A stretch of DNA of 64,000 bases from Bin5 sp965232575. Lineage in GTDB: Bacteria; Chloroflexota; Anaerolineae; Caldilineales; Caldilineaceae. The position numbers and the translations under genes were made by a program. The stretch spans positions 1,674,001 to 1,738,000 of the forward strand of contig CBDDPZ010000008.1 in the NCBI GenBank assembly GCA_965232575.1, read 5' to 3'. Positions 55,263 to 63,003 of the stretch are shown here, one piece after another; within the stretch, counting starts at the first letter, position 1; each line of letters opens with the position of its first letter. The notes below the pieces were generated by a model, which made no database searches, had not been told where the DNA came from, and saw only the letters and a program-made list of their open reading frames with translations.

Positions 55263-57752
55263 TTATCCTACCAAACGTCTGACCTCCAGCACATTGGGCA
55301 GACGCTCAATTCGGGTCATAATGCGGGTCAACTGCGATATGTTCGATAGCTCCAAAGTGGCGTTGATCAGAGCCATGTTGTTCTTCATTCCCGTCACAGC
55401 TTCTGCCGACCGCATGTTGATCTTCTCATCGGCCACGAGACTGGTCACGTCCCGCAGCAGACCGGCGCGATCATAGGCCTTGACCTGTATGCTGACGGGG
55501 TACATTTCTTCGCTCTTGGCGCCCCACTGCACCTCGACGAGACGCGCGTGGTCCGTGCGCTGGATGAGGGAGGTGATATTGGGGCAGTTGGTCTTGTGGA
55601 TGGAAACGCCGCGCCCTTTGGTCACGTAGCCGACGATGGGGTCGCCGGGCACCGGGTTGCAGCAGCGCGCCGGATGCGCCAGCACGCCGTCCAGTCCCGC
55701 CACCTGTACGCCGTCGATCGAGACGGTTCGGTGGGGCGTTGGTTTGAGAAGCTGCTGCGGTTCTTCTTCTGTGAGGCTGCGCTCGTATTCGATCACCCGC
55801 TGGGCGATCGTCTGGCTTGTCACATCGCCGTAGCCGATGGCAGCCAGAAAGCCGTCCAGATCCTCAAAGCCGCAGATGCGGGCAACAAGCTCGTGGGTTT
55901 GCGCTGAGCCGACGCCATCTGCCGGCCCTTGGCGAAGCGCAAATGACTGGTCAACGCTTAGCCGCTTCAAGTCCTTTTCCAGAATCTGGCGGCCCTGCGC
56001 GATGTTCTCTTCTCTGGCCTGTTTGCGGAACCAGGTGCGGATCTTCCCGCGCGCACGCGTTGTCGCGACGTAACCCATATTAGGGTTGATCCAGTCGCGG
56101 CTGGGTCCCCCCCGCTTGGCCGAAATCACCTCTACCTGGTCGCCGTTATGCAGCTGGAAGTCCAGTGGCACGAGCCGACCATTCACCTTCGCGCCCCGGC
56201 AGCGGTGGCCCAACTCAGTGTGAACCCGGTAGGCGAAGTCGATCGGCGTCGAGCTGTGGGGAAGGTCGATAACGTCCCCGCGCGGGGTAAAGACGTAGAC
56301 CCGGTCCTGAAACACGTCCGTCTTCATCCCGCTGATGAACTCCTGGGCATCGGTCACGTCTTGGCGCCATTCCATCAGCTGGCGAATCCAGGCGATCTTG
56401 TTGTCCAGATATTGGTTGGCCTGACGGCCTTCTTTGTAGCGCCAGTGTGCGGCGATGCCGAACTCGGCGATTTGGTGCATTTCATGGGTACGGATCTGCA
56501 CCTCCATCGGCTTGCCGTTCGAGCCGACGACGGCGGTGTGCAGACTGCGGTACATATTGTCCTTGGGGCTGGCGATGTAGTCGTCAAATTCGCCGGGAAT
56601 CGGCCGCCAGTGGCTGTGGACGACGCCCAAAGTCGCGTAGCAGTCCGCAACCGAATTGACGACGATACGGAAGCCGTGGATATCGTAGATCTGGTCGAAA
56701 GGCACGTCCTTGCGACGCATCTTTCGATAGATACCGTAGATATGCTTGGGGCGCCCGTTGATCTCCGCCTTGATTCCTGCCTCGTTCAGCGCCTTCGCCA
56801 GCGTCTCCCGCGTCTCATCCATCCAACTGACCCGCTCGGCGCGCTTCTGGTCCATCGCCCGCGACAGGTTTCGATAGGTCACCGGCTCAAGGTAGCGGAA
56901 ACTGAGGTCCTCCAGCTCCCATTTTATCTGCCAGATTCCCAGCCGGTTCGCGAGCGGGGCAAAGATCTCCAGCGTCTCGCGGGCGATGCGGCGGCGCTTG
57001 TGTTCCGGGTGGCCCTGTAATGTACGCATGTTGTGGACGCGATCGGCCAGTTTGATGAGCACGACCCGGATGTCCTCGACCATGGCGAGGAACATCTTTC
57101 GCAGGCTTTCGGCCTTTTCGTCGGCGACGCTGTGGCGCATATTGCTCAACTCTTTGATGCGATTGAGCTTTGTCACGCCGTCCACCAGCTCGGCTATTTC
57201 GTGGTTAAAGTTTTTTTCCAGGTAGTCGATGGTGTAGACTGAATCCTCCACCACGTCGTGCAGCAGCCCTGCCGCCAGCGTGTCAGCGTCCAACTGCAGC
57301 TCCGCCAGTATATGGGTCACGTCGATCGGGTGCAGGATGTAAGGCTCGCCCGTCATGCGCGTCTGTTCGCGGTGGGCGTCGCTGGCCACCAGATAGGCAC
57401 GCAGTATCGACAACCTTTCATCGGCGCTGAAATAGTCGGGCAGCTTTTTGTACAGTTCTTCAAGCGCTTTGATTTCGTGCAGGTTCAGGAGCGGCTGAAG
57501 AAACAACTTGCCGCCGCTAACAGGGGGTATGGCCTCAAGAGGGATACTTCGCAGAAGCGGACTGTCCGTTGGAAGACCGTTTGAAACACCAGTTTTTAGT
57601 AGCTGGTTTTTAGTAGTCAGTAATGGCAACGGCGCGACCCACTGAAAACGGCAGTGAATAGTGGATAGTGAACGGCGGGGGTGACTAACCACTATCCACT
57701 GAGGTTTCGCAGTTTGGCCCGCATTATAGCAGGGAAGGGCCCGGTGCCGCAA
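55263..57752 (-). CDS. rel: RelA/SpoT-type (p)ppGpp synthetase-hydrolase with repeat-derived insert
   Basis: An 829-codon frame for the bifunctional alarmone enzyme. HD hydrolase domain (EPYILHPIDVTHIL, LLHDVVEDS), synthetase domain (YDIHGFRIVVNSV, YIASPKDNMYRSLHTAV), TGS domain (VYVFTPRGDVIDLPHSSTPI), a helical region, zinc-finger-like region and a C-terminal ACT domain. Between TGS and the C-terminal region the peptide FALRQGPADGVGSAQ is a translated family A repeat. The true start is unclear: the frame opens at a TTG, and the first 60 or so residues include F-type repeat sequence; a TTG at 57506 would give about 747 residues and fits the family better. No Shine-Dalgarno site is evident. 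Confidence 0.9.
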   Translation of the reverse strand: MRHRALPCYNAGQTAKPQWIVVSHPRRSLSTIHCRFQWVAPLPLLTTKNQLLKTGVSNGLPTDSPLLRSIPLEAIPPVSGGKLFLQPLLNLHEIKALEELYKKLPDYFSADERLSILRAYLVASDAHREQTRMTGEPYILHPIDVTHILAELQLDADTLAAGLLHDVVEDSVYTIDYLEKNFNHEIAELVDGVTKLNRIKELSNMRHSVADEKAESLRKMFLAMVEDIRVVLIKLADRVHNMRTLQGHPEHKRRRIARETLEIFAPLANRLGIWQIKWELEDLSFRYLEPVTYRNLSRAMDQKRAERVSWMDETRETLAKALNEAGIKAEINGRPKHIYGIYRKMRRKDVPFDQIYDIHGFRIVVNSVADCYATLGVVHSHWRPIPGEFDDYIASPKDNMYRSLHTAVVGSNGKPMEVQIRTHEMHQIAEFGIAAHWRYKEGRQANQYLDNKIAWIRQLMEWRQDVTDAQEFISGMKTDVFQDRVYVFTPRGDVIDLPHSSTPIDFAYRVHTELGHRCRGAKVNGRLVPLDFQLHNGDQVEVISAKRGGPSRDWINPNMGYVATTRARGKIRTWFRKQAREENIAQGRQILEKDLKRLSVDQSFALRQGPADGVGSAQTHELVARICGFEDLDGFLAAIGYGDVTSQTIAQRVIEYERSLTEEEPQQLLKPTPHRTVSIDGVQVAGLDGVLAHPARCCNPVPGDPIVGYVTKGRGVSIHKTNCPNITSLIQRTDHARLVEVQWGAKSEEMYPVSIQVKAYDRAGLLRDVTSLVADEKINMRSAEAVTGMKNNMALINATLELSNISQLTRIMTRIERLPNVLEVRRLVG
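55898..55943 (-). repeat. Family A copy 6, inserted in frame in rel
   Basis: 46 nt, ends TTTGCGCTGAGCC and GGCGAAGCGCAAA. It is read as FALRQGPADGVGSAQ, the same frame as the fdhF C-terminal copy. Confidence 0.9.
57589..57712. repeat. Family F repeat at the rel 5' end
   Basis: AGTTTTTAGTAGCTGGTTTT, GGCAACGGC core, AACGGCAGTGAATAG, then the pair GTGGATAGTG/CACTATCCAC. It occupies the beginning of the rel reading frame and its probable leader. Confidence 0.65.
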
Positions 57753-57947
57753 TGCCCCATTTGGGGGCCGGTCCTAGTCGCTGACCAGCGGCTAATTGTG
57801 ACCGATTTCGAGAAATTACACTGGAAATGGGGTGTTTCGGCCTCTGTTTGGGCGGATTTTGAGCCTGAAGATACTCGGAAAATCGACATGAGACGAATTC
57901 AGTTCAAAATACCTACGACCCGTCTATGATCCGACGCGCATCGTTTG

Positions 57948-58020
57948 TGTCTGAACTGTGATTTTCGGGATTCAGGGGATTAACTGCAACTGCTTTTAAT
58001 TCCCCAAAATCACAGTCAAA
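57948..58020 (+). repeat. Family E copy 3, forms the miaA C-terminus
   Basis: TGTCTGAACTGTGATTTTCG, core AACTGCAACTGC, right arm TTAATTCCCCAAAATCACAG. Read on the minus strand the right arm gives L-T-V-I-L-G-N and the TAA of miaA. Confidence 0.82.
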
Positions 58021-58943
58021 AAGCGCGCCACCAGATTTCGGATGGCCGGCTGCGGCGTTTCGGAAACGTCAAACCAGTGGATGTCGGGGATCCGCCGGAA
58101 CCAGGTGTACTGGTGGCGAACGAAGCGGTGGGTTTCAATCTGGATACGTTCGACTGCTGCCGCAAGCGAGATCTCCCCGTGCAGATGTGCGGCAATCTCG
58201 TGGTATCCCAGGCTGGAGAAGGCCGGCAGGTCAGGCGAATAGCCCGCCGCCAGCAGCGACGCCATCTCCTCCACCAGGCCGGCGTCCACCATTTCGTGGA
58301 CGCGGCGGTCGACGCGTTCGTGGAGAAGCGGCCGCGGCATGTCCAGGCCGATCTTAAGGATCTGATAGGATGGCGGCCTCGCCGTTGCCAGCTCGCTCTT
58401 CCTGCGGCCCGTCGTCTGCACGATCTCCAACGCACGGATGACCCGGCGCAGGTTGTTGGGGTGAATCTGCGCAGCCGCGTCGGGGTCGAACGCCTGCAGC
58501 CGGGCATGCAGTGCCGCACGGCCGTTCTCCTGCGCGAATCTCTCCAACTCGCTCCGCAGCGCCGGATTGGGCGCGACCTCCGGTATCTGCAGCCCTTCCG
58601 TCACCGCCCGTAGATACAGGGCCGAGCCTCCCACGAGAAAGGGCAGGCACCCTCGCCGGTGGATGTCGTCTATGACGCTGAAGGCCATCTGCTGATAGGT
58701 CGCCAGCGCCATCTGCTTGTCGGGAGGCTGGATGTCGACGAGGTGATGGGGAACGCGCGCCTGCTCTGCTGCGCTCGGTTTGGCCGTGCCGATGTCCATG
58801 CCCTGGTAGATCTGCCGGCTGTCGGCGCCCACGATTTCCCCGTCAAAGCGCGCCGCAAGGTCGATGCTGAGAGAGGTCTTGCCGACAGCCGTCGGCCCCA
58901 GGATCACGATCAGTTGTCTGAACTGTGATTGTGGGGGATTCAT
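57996..58943 (-). CDS. miaA: tRNA dimethylallyltransferase MiaA
   Basis: A 315-residue enzyme that adds dimethylallyl to A37 of tRNAs reading U. P-loop GPTAVGKTSLS, VGADSRQIYQGMDIGTAKP, HHLVDIQPPDKQ and the C-terminal RHQYTWFRRIPDIHWFD pattern are all present. The first ten residues (MNPPQSQFRQ) and the last seven (LTVILGN) are encoded by family E repeats; both the start and the stop codon lie in repeats. No Shine-Dalgarno site precedes the ATG. It follows yraN and precedes rel on the same strand. Confidence 0.94.
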   Translation of the reverse strand: MNPPQSQFRQLIVILGPTAVGKTSLSIDLAARFDGEIVGADSRQIYQGMDIGTAKPSAAEQARVPHHLVDIQPPDKQMALATYQQMAFSVIDDIHRRGCLPFLVGGSALYLRAVTEGLQIPEVAPNPALRSELERFAQENGRAALHARLQAFDPDAAAQIHPNNLRRVIRALEIVQTTGRRKSELATARPPSYQILKIGLDMPRPLLHERVDRRVHEMVDAGLVEEMASLLAAGYSPDLPAFSSLGYHEIAAHLHGEISLAAAVERIQIETHRFVRHQYTWFRRIPDIHWFDVSETPQPAIRNLVARFLTVILGN

Positions 58944-59040
58944 GAGATTGATGTGATTAACTGCAGTTTCTAGTTTTTAGTGGGTTGTGCCGTTGCAGTT
59001 ACTAAAAACTGGCTACTGACTACTAAAAACTGCCGTTTTC
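58915..59040 (-). repeat. Composite repeat E/F, miaA start to yraN stop (left copy)
   Basis: About 124 nt nearly identical (one mismatch found) to the block at 59436-59559. It contains the miaA start codon and first ten codons, the whole gap to yraN, and ends at the yraN stop. Confidence 0.9.
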
Positions 59041-59464
59041 ATCCGGTGACGGCATGGCGGATATGCTCCACGCTGATCAACTTGCCGGACCTGTCCATCT
59101 GCACCGCCACGGCGTCGATGCGCCAGGGGCCTGACCACTTCGCTTCCTGCACATATATCGTCGCCAGTTTCCGCAGTTTCTCCTGCTTCTTGGGCGTAAA
59201 CGCCTGCAGGGCCGAACCGTAGATATGGCCCCGCCGGGTGCGCACCTCGACCACGACCAACCATCGTGTTTGCGCTGAGCTTCCCCGGCTGAAGTCCGGG
59301 CCGATTTCCTCTGCGATGATATCCAGTTCGCCGGCCCGGCAGCGCCAGTTGCGCTCTACGATGCGCAGGCCGGCCTCCTGCAGGGCGCGTACCGCGATCA
59401 GTTCACCCCGTGTACCCAGAGTTCGACGCCCATCTTGTCTGAACTGTGATTGTGGGGGATTCAT
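59039..59464 (-). CDS. yraN: UPF0102 / YraN family protein
   Basis: A 141-residue nuclease-fold protein of unknown role. Family pattern: GELIAVRALQEAGLRIVERN, then GELDIIA, VVVEVRTR and FTPKKQEKLRKLATIYV, matching a restriction-endonuclease-like core (D, E-x-R, Q-K). The N-terminal MNPPQSQFRQ is identical to MiaA and comes from a repeat. SRGSSAQT, inserted between the first two core strands, includes a truncated family A end. No ribosome site is seen. It is flanked by the two copies of a 124-nt repeat. Confidence 0.88.
   Translation of the reverse strand: MNPPQSQFRQDGRRTLGTRGELIAVRALQEAGLRIVERNWRCRAGELDIIAEEIGPDFSRGSSAQTRWLVVVEVRTRRGHIYGSALQAFTPKKQEKLRKLATIYVQEAKWSGPWRIDAVAVQMDRSGKLISVEHIRHAVTG
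59269..59303 (-). repeat. Truncated family A repeat inside yraN
   Basis: TTTGCGCTGAGC is followed by CCCCGGCTGAAGTCCGGG rather than the usual A centre. It is read in frame as part of SRGSSAQT. Confidence 0.55.
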
Positions 59465-59563
59465 GAGATTGATGTGATTAACTGCAGTTTCTAGTTTTTA
59501 GTAGGTTGTGCCGTTGCAGTTACTAAAAACTGGCTACTGACTACTAAAAACTGCCGTTTCACA
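59436..59563 (-). repeat. Composite repeat E/F, yraN start (right copy)
   Basis: Second copy of the 124-nt block, 521 nt from the first. It provides the yraN start codon and first ten codons and the entire gap to the SPFH gene. Confidence 0.9.
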
Positions 59564-59566
59564 GTT

Positions 59567-60739
59567 TTAATTGGGCGTTGTGTCCACCGTCGGCACAATG
59601 CCGGGACCCGGCAGGACCAGCGTCGGCGTCATGCCTTCAGGCGTAAAGATCACCTTGTCGGTGCTCTTGAGCGCGCTCGCGTTGGCCTGCGCAATCAGCA
59701 GCTGCACATATTCAGGCCGCCCGGCGTACAGAGTTGCCAGAGCGGTCTCAACCGCGATCTGCGCCTTGGCCTGTTCTTCCGCGGCCACGGCCAGTGCCTG
59801 CGCGATCTCAATGTCCCGCTGCGCGGCCAGCAGCTCATTCTGTTTCTGCGCTTCAATCACCGCTCTCTCCGCTTCGACGCGTGCAAGCTCGTTGGCACGC
59901 TCCGCTTCGATCACGGCCCTCTGCGCGGCTACCTTCTGCTCCTCCAACTGGGCCAAGGCCGTCTGCTGGCGGGCCTGCTCCTGGATCCGGCTTTGCTCAA
60001 TGCGAATTTCACCCTCCTGGCGCGCCTGCTCGGCGTCAGCCTGGGCATCAGCCCGCAGCTTGTCCTGCGCCGCCTTCTCCGTCTCCAGCCGGCTCTGTAC
60101 GATGGCGTCCAATGCAGACTGCACCGCCCCTGACAGTATCACATCCGGCACAACCAGGTTCTCCACCCGGAGACCGAAATTCGCCGCCCGTTTATTCAGT
60201 TCATCGTCAATACACTGGCGCAGAATATCTCTGGCCGTGCCAACCACGTTGTCGTCAAAGGTGCGGTCACCGACACATACCTTCATCGCCTGGCGCGCTT
60301 GGTCCTGCATACGGCTGCGGGCCAGGTCATCCTGTAGATAGATGCTCCGGTACTGTGCCCACAGCGCCTGGATCGTGTCTCCTTCGTTGATGTTCGGTCG
60401 GAATATATCGCCGCTGACTATCAGGCCGATCCGTTGTTTGTCCTTGGTGATGATCTCTTCGTCCTGCACGCTGAAGGGAATCGCCTGGCTGGAGACGCGA
60501 ACCAACTGGACGAAGAGGCCGACATCTGTGTAGACGCCTGGGCCAACAATATTCTTGATCCTTCCTCCCTGGAACTGCACACCCACCTCTTGCTCATCTA
60601 CGCGTTCGAATGCGTAAAAGAAGTTGCGGGCGAAGAGCATCAGAAAAAGGGCCACGACGATGATTACGATCACCACAACGGCGGGCGACCCGCTCGGCAT
60701 CCTTCTGGGAACTCTGGGGACATTACCTAAACTGTTCAT
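59567..60739 (-). CDS. SPFH/Band 7 domain membrane protein
   Basis: A 390-residue protein with an N-terminal membrane helix (residues 19-40), an SPFH/prohibitin domain (about 45-215: VDEQEVGVQFQGGRI, PGVYTDVGLFVQL) and a long Ala/Glu/Gln coiled coil (215-345: EQARQEGEIRIEQSRIQEQA) with a Pro-rich end. Such proteins form ring-like membrane assemblies that organise proteases or lipid microdomains. AAGGAG stands 6 nt before the ATG. It heads the minus-strand set SPFH-yraN-miaA-rel. Confidence 0.92.
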   Translation of the reverse strand: MNSLGNVPRVPRRMPSGSPAVVVIVIIVVALFLMLFARNFFYAFERVDEQEVGVQFQGGRIKNIVGPGVYTDVGLFVQLVRVSSQAIPFSVQDEEIITKDKQRIGLIVSGDIFRPNINEGDTIQALWAQYRSIYLQDDLARSRMQDQARQAMKVCVGDRTFDDNVVGTARDILRQCIDDELNKRAANFGLRVENLVVPDVILSGAVQSALDAIVQSRLETEKAAQDKLRADAQADAEQARQEGEIRIEQSRIQEQARQQTALAQLEEQKVAAQRAVIEAERANELARVEAERAVIEAQKQNELLAAQRDIEIAQALAVAAEEQAKAQIAVETALATLYAGRPEYVQLLIAQANASALKSTDKVIFTPEGMTPTLVLPGPGIVPTVDTTPN

Positions 60740-60906
60740 TTATCACTCCTTTTGAGGAATCTCTCGGCACGCTCTTTTCAGCGGCCGCTCTTCATGGGCA
60801 TGCCGTTACCGGCTCTACCTTATCATATTATATTGTCCGCTTCCCTTTTCATAACTGACATCAACCAAACAGTATACAGATAATTTGCGCTGACGCCCAT
60901 TGTCTG

Positions 60907-60968
60907 TTTGCGTTGCCAGCGACACCGCGAGACCGGCTGGCATAAAAGCCCCTGCTGGACAACGCAAA
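60907..60968 (+). repeat. Family B copy 4 (short form)
   Basis: 62 nt, ends TTTGCGTTGCCAGC and GCTGGACAACGCAAA; preceded by a half A-like unit TTTGCGCTGACGCCC. Confidence 0.8.
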
Positions 60969-61020
60969 AACTGTGATTTTGGGGGATTGACGTGATTAAC
61001 TGTGATTAACAGCAACGGCG
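60969..61020 (+). repeat. Family E copy 6
   Basis: ACTGTGATTTTGGGGGATTG then AACTGTGATTAACAGCAACG; abuts B copy 4 directly. Confidence 0.7.
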
Positions 61021-61032
61021 AAGAGGGGGAGG

Positions 61033-61076
61033 TTTGCGCTGAGCCGACCGCACCTGCGCACTTGGCGAAGCGCAAA
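61033..61076 (+). repeat. Family A copy 8
   Basis: 44 nt, ends TTTGCGCTGAGCC and GGCGAAGCGCAAA, centre two bases shorter than other copies. Confidence 0.85.
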
Positions 61077-61155
61077 CTCGGAAGCGTCAAACAGCGTCAA
61101 CAATCTGTCAGCCAGGCTCCCAACCCCGGCGTATTCCGCCCGCAAACCTCTTCAA

Positions 61156-61225
61156 AGGCGAGGAGAGAGGGGGGAGAGAACGGCAACGGCAGTTACTCAC
61201 CACTCTTCACTCTTTTCTCGCAGTT
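61156..61225 (+). repeat. Family G copy 3
   Basis: GGCGAGGAGAGAGG arm, AACGGCAACGGCAGTT core, CACTCTTCACTCTTTTCTCG arm; reverse orientation to copies 1 and 2. Confidence 0.7.
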
Positions 61226-61345
61226 CCGGATTTGACATTGGGAAGATTCTTGGATTACCATGGTCGCTAACAATTAAATCGAGCCATTTGGCAGGATTTC
61301 CCGCTTTCGGTCCAATTTCAGATCAGTACGTTGAGATCCTGTCGA

Positions 61346-61471
61346 AACTCTTATCAAGAGAGGTGGAGGGGCCGGCCCTGTGAAGCCTCGGCAACCGGCG
61401 CTGTGCAGATTAAATCCCGCAGCGTGACAGGTGCCAATTCCGGCGGTGTGGATGCACCGGCAGATGAGACG
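61346..61471 (+). ncRNA. SAM-I riboswitch (S-box leader)
   Basis: Typical S-box marks in order: CTCTTATCAAGAGAGGTGGA, GGCCGGCCCTGTGAAGCC, TCGGCAACC, AGGTGCCAATTCC and GGCAGATGAGA closing P1. It binds S-adenosylmethionine and is followed by a terminator, so high SAM should switch off the trans-sulfuration gene downstream. Confidence 0.95.
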
Positions 61472-61492
61472 CTCTGGACAGTTATGTGCAGG

Positions 61493-61525
61493 CCTCTTCC
61501 GTGTATCTACAGGAAGAGGTTTTTT
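61493..61525 (+). terminator. Riboswitch-controlled terminator
   Basis: CCTCTTCC, 11-nt loop, GGAAGAGG, then TTTTTT: a textbook intrinsic terminator 22 nt behind the S-box. Confidence 0.92.
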
Positions 61526-61526
61526 A

Positions 61527-61641
61527 TGTCTGAACTGTGATGTCAGGGATTCAGAGGATGAACTGTGATTAACGTCAACGGCCTGGGGAGCGCAGTTGCA
61601 GTTAATCCCCCTAATCCTGATAATCCCCCAAAATCACAGTC
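61527..61641 (+). repeat. Family E copy 7, between riboswitch and gene
   Basis: TGTCTGAACTGTGATGTCAG, cores GTCAACGGCC and GCAGTTGCAGTT, then TAATCCCCCAAAATCACAGT. Arms can pair over about 115 nt. It lies in the leader after the terminator. Confidence 0.8.
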
Positions 61642-61674
61642 CGAGATGCTGAAATGCGTTGCGAAGGAGACAAC

Positions 61675-62976
61675 ATGGCTACATCCGGTACGACAATAAC
61701 CCAGAACTCCGGCGCGGAACCTGGCTCCGACGGCGCTTCAGGACCAGCCTCCTCCAACGGGAAAGGCCTCGAGGCGGGGGTGCCCAGCCTGTCCAGCCAG
61801 ACGCAGGCCGTCCACGCAGGGGAGATGCGCTACATTTCTCACGACAGCCTGACCGTGCCCATCGTTCAGACCAGTACCTATACCTTCGAGGACACTGCCA
61901 GCCTGATCAACTACATGGAAGAGCACATGTTCTGGGATGTGCCGGAACGAGAGGAGTATGGACGCTACGGGAACCCAACCGTGCGCGCTGCGGAGGCAAA
62001 ACTGGCCGCGCTGGATGCCGCCGAAGACGCCCTCCTGCTCTCCAGCGGCATGGCAGCCATCACCACCACGCTTTTCATTCTGCTCAGTCAGGGCGACCAT
62101 TTCGTCATGACCGAAGACTGCTACCGCCGCACGCGCGGCTTCTGCAACACCTTTCTCACCCGCTTCGGCATCACATGTACCACCGTCGCCCCCGGCGACT
62201 ACGATGCCATCGAGGCCGCGATCACGGACGAGACCAAGCTGATTTTCTCCGAATCGCCTACCAATCCCTTTCTGCGCTGCGTGGACTATGCCCGCCTCGT
62301 CGATATCGCCAAACGCCACGGTCTGCGCACAGTCATCGACACCACCTTCGCCACGCCTTGTAACGTCCGCCCCCTTGAGTACGGCGTCGATCTCGTGATC
62401 CACAGCGTGACCAAATACCTGGCTGGTCACAACGACCTGCTTGCGGGCTGCGTCACCGGAAGTTTCGACATCACCACGGCCTTGCGCCAGTCCCAGGGTA
62501 TATTGGGCGCAGTCGTCGACCCCCACTGCGCCTATCTGATCCTGCGCGGCGTCAAGACGCTCGGGTTGCGTATGCGCCAGCATAACGAGAGCGCGCTTCG
62601 AATCGCCCGCTACCTTGAAGACCATCCAAGGATCCGCCGTGTCTGGTATCCCGGCCTCGCCAGCCACCCCGATTACGAGGTCGCGACCCGGACAATGTCA
62701 GGGTATGGCGGGGTCATCAGCTTTGAAGTCGAAGCCGACGGACCGACTACGAGCCGCTTTATAGACGCTTGCAGCATCCCGCGCATCGGCCCCAGCCTCG
62801 GCGGGGTCGAGAGTCTCATCGAACAGCCTGCGATCGTCAGCTATTTCGACACGGCTTCCGAGGACCGGCGTGCGCTGGGTATCACTGACGAGCTTGTGCG
62901 TCTGAGCGTAGGCATCGAGGACACTGACGATCTGATCGCAGACTTCGACCAGGCGTTGGCGTTGTCTGAACTGTGA
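61675..62976 (+). CDS. PLP-dependent trans-sulfuration enzyme (cystathionine synthase/lyase family)
   Basis: A 433-residue Cys/Met-metabolism PLP enzyme: GRYGNPTVRAAEAKLAALD, SSGMAAITT, SESPTNPFLRCVD, DTTFATP and the PLP-lysine in HSVTKYLAGHND. Substrate specificity (cystathionine gamma-synthase, beta- or gamma-lyase, O-acetylhomoserine sulfhydrylase) cannot be settled. A SAM riboswitch upstream points to methionine biosynthesis. The first 45 or so residues are Gly/Ser-rich and unusual. The ATG with AAGGAG 5 nt upstream is chosen; an ATG 21 nt earlier has no site. The last residues S-E-L and the stop TGA come from family E copy 8. Confidence 0.92.
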   Translation: MATSGTTITQNSGAEPGSDGASGPASSNGKGLEAGVPSLSSQTQAVHAGEMRYISHDSLTVPIVQTSTYTFEDTASLINYMEEHMFWDVPEREEYGRYGNPTVRAAEAKLAALDAAEDALLLSSGMAAITTTLFILLSQGDHFVMTEDCYRRTRGFCNTFLTRFGITCTTVAPGDYDAIEAAITDETKLIFSESPTNPFLRCVDYARLVDIAKRHGLRTVIDTTFATPCNVRPLEYGVDLVIHSVTKYLAGHNDLLAGCVTGSFDITTALRQSQGILGAVVDPHCAYLILRGVKTLGLRMRQHNESALRIARYLEDHPRIRRVWYPGLASHPDYEVATRTMSGYGGVISFEVEADGPTTSRFIDACSIPRIGPSLGGVESLIEQPAIVSYFDTASEDRRALGITDELVRLSVGIEDTDDLIADFDQALALSEL

Positions 62977-62999
62977 TTTTGAGGGATTTGGGGGAGATG
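62963..62999 (+). repeat. Family E copy 8, forms the end of the trans-sulfuration gene
   Basis: TGTCTGAACTGTGATTTTGA, then GGGATTTGGGGGAGATGG. It encodes S-E-L-stop of the upstream gene and brings a GGGGGAG ribosome site for the next gene. Confidence 0.78.
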
Positions 63000-63003
63000 G
63001 ACT

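Larger units (their letters stand above)
60740..61344. other. Divergent intergenic region with several repeats
   Basis: Between the SPFH gene start and the SAM riboswitch. It contains B copy 4, E copy 6, A copy 8 and G copy 3 in a row. No gene is supported. The riboswitch promoter should lie in the AT-richer stretch at 61226-61330; no perfect match is seen. Confidence 0.6.
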
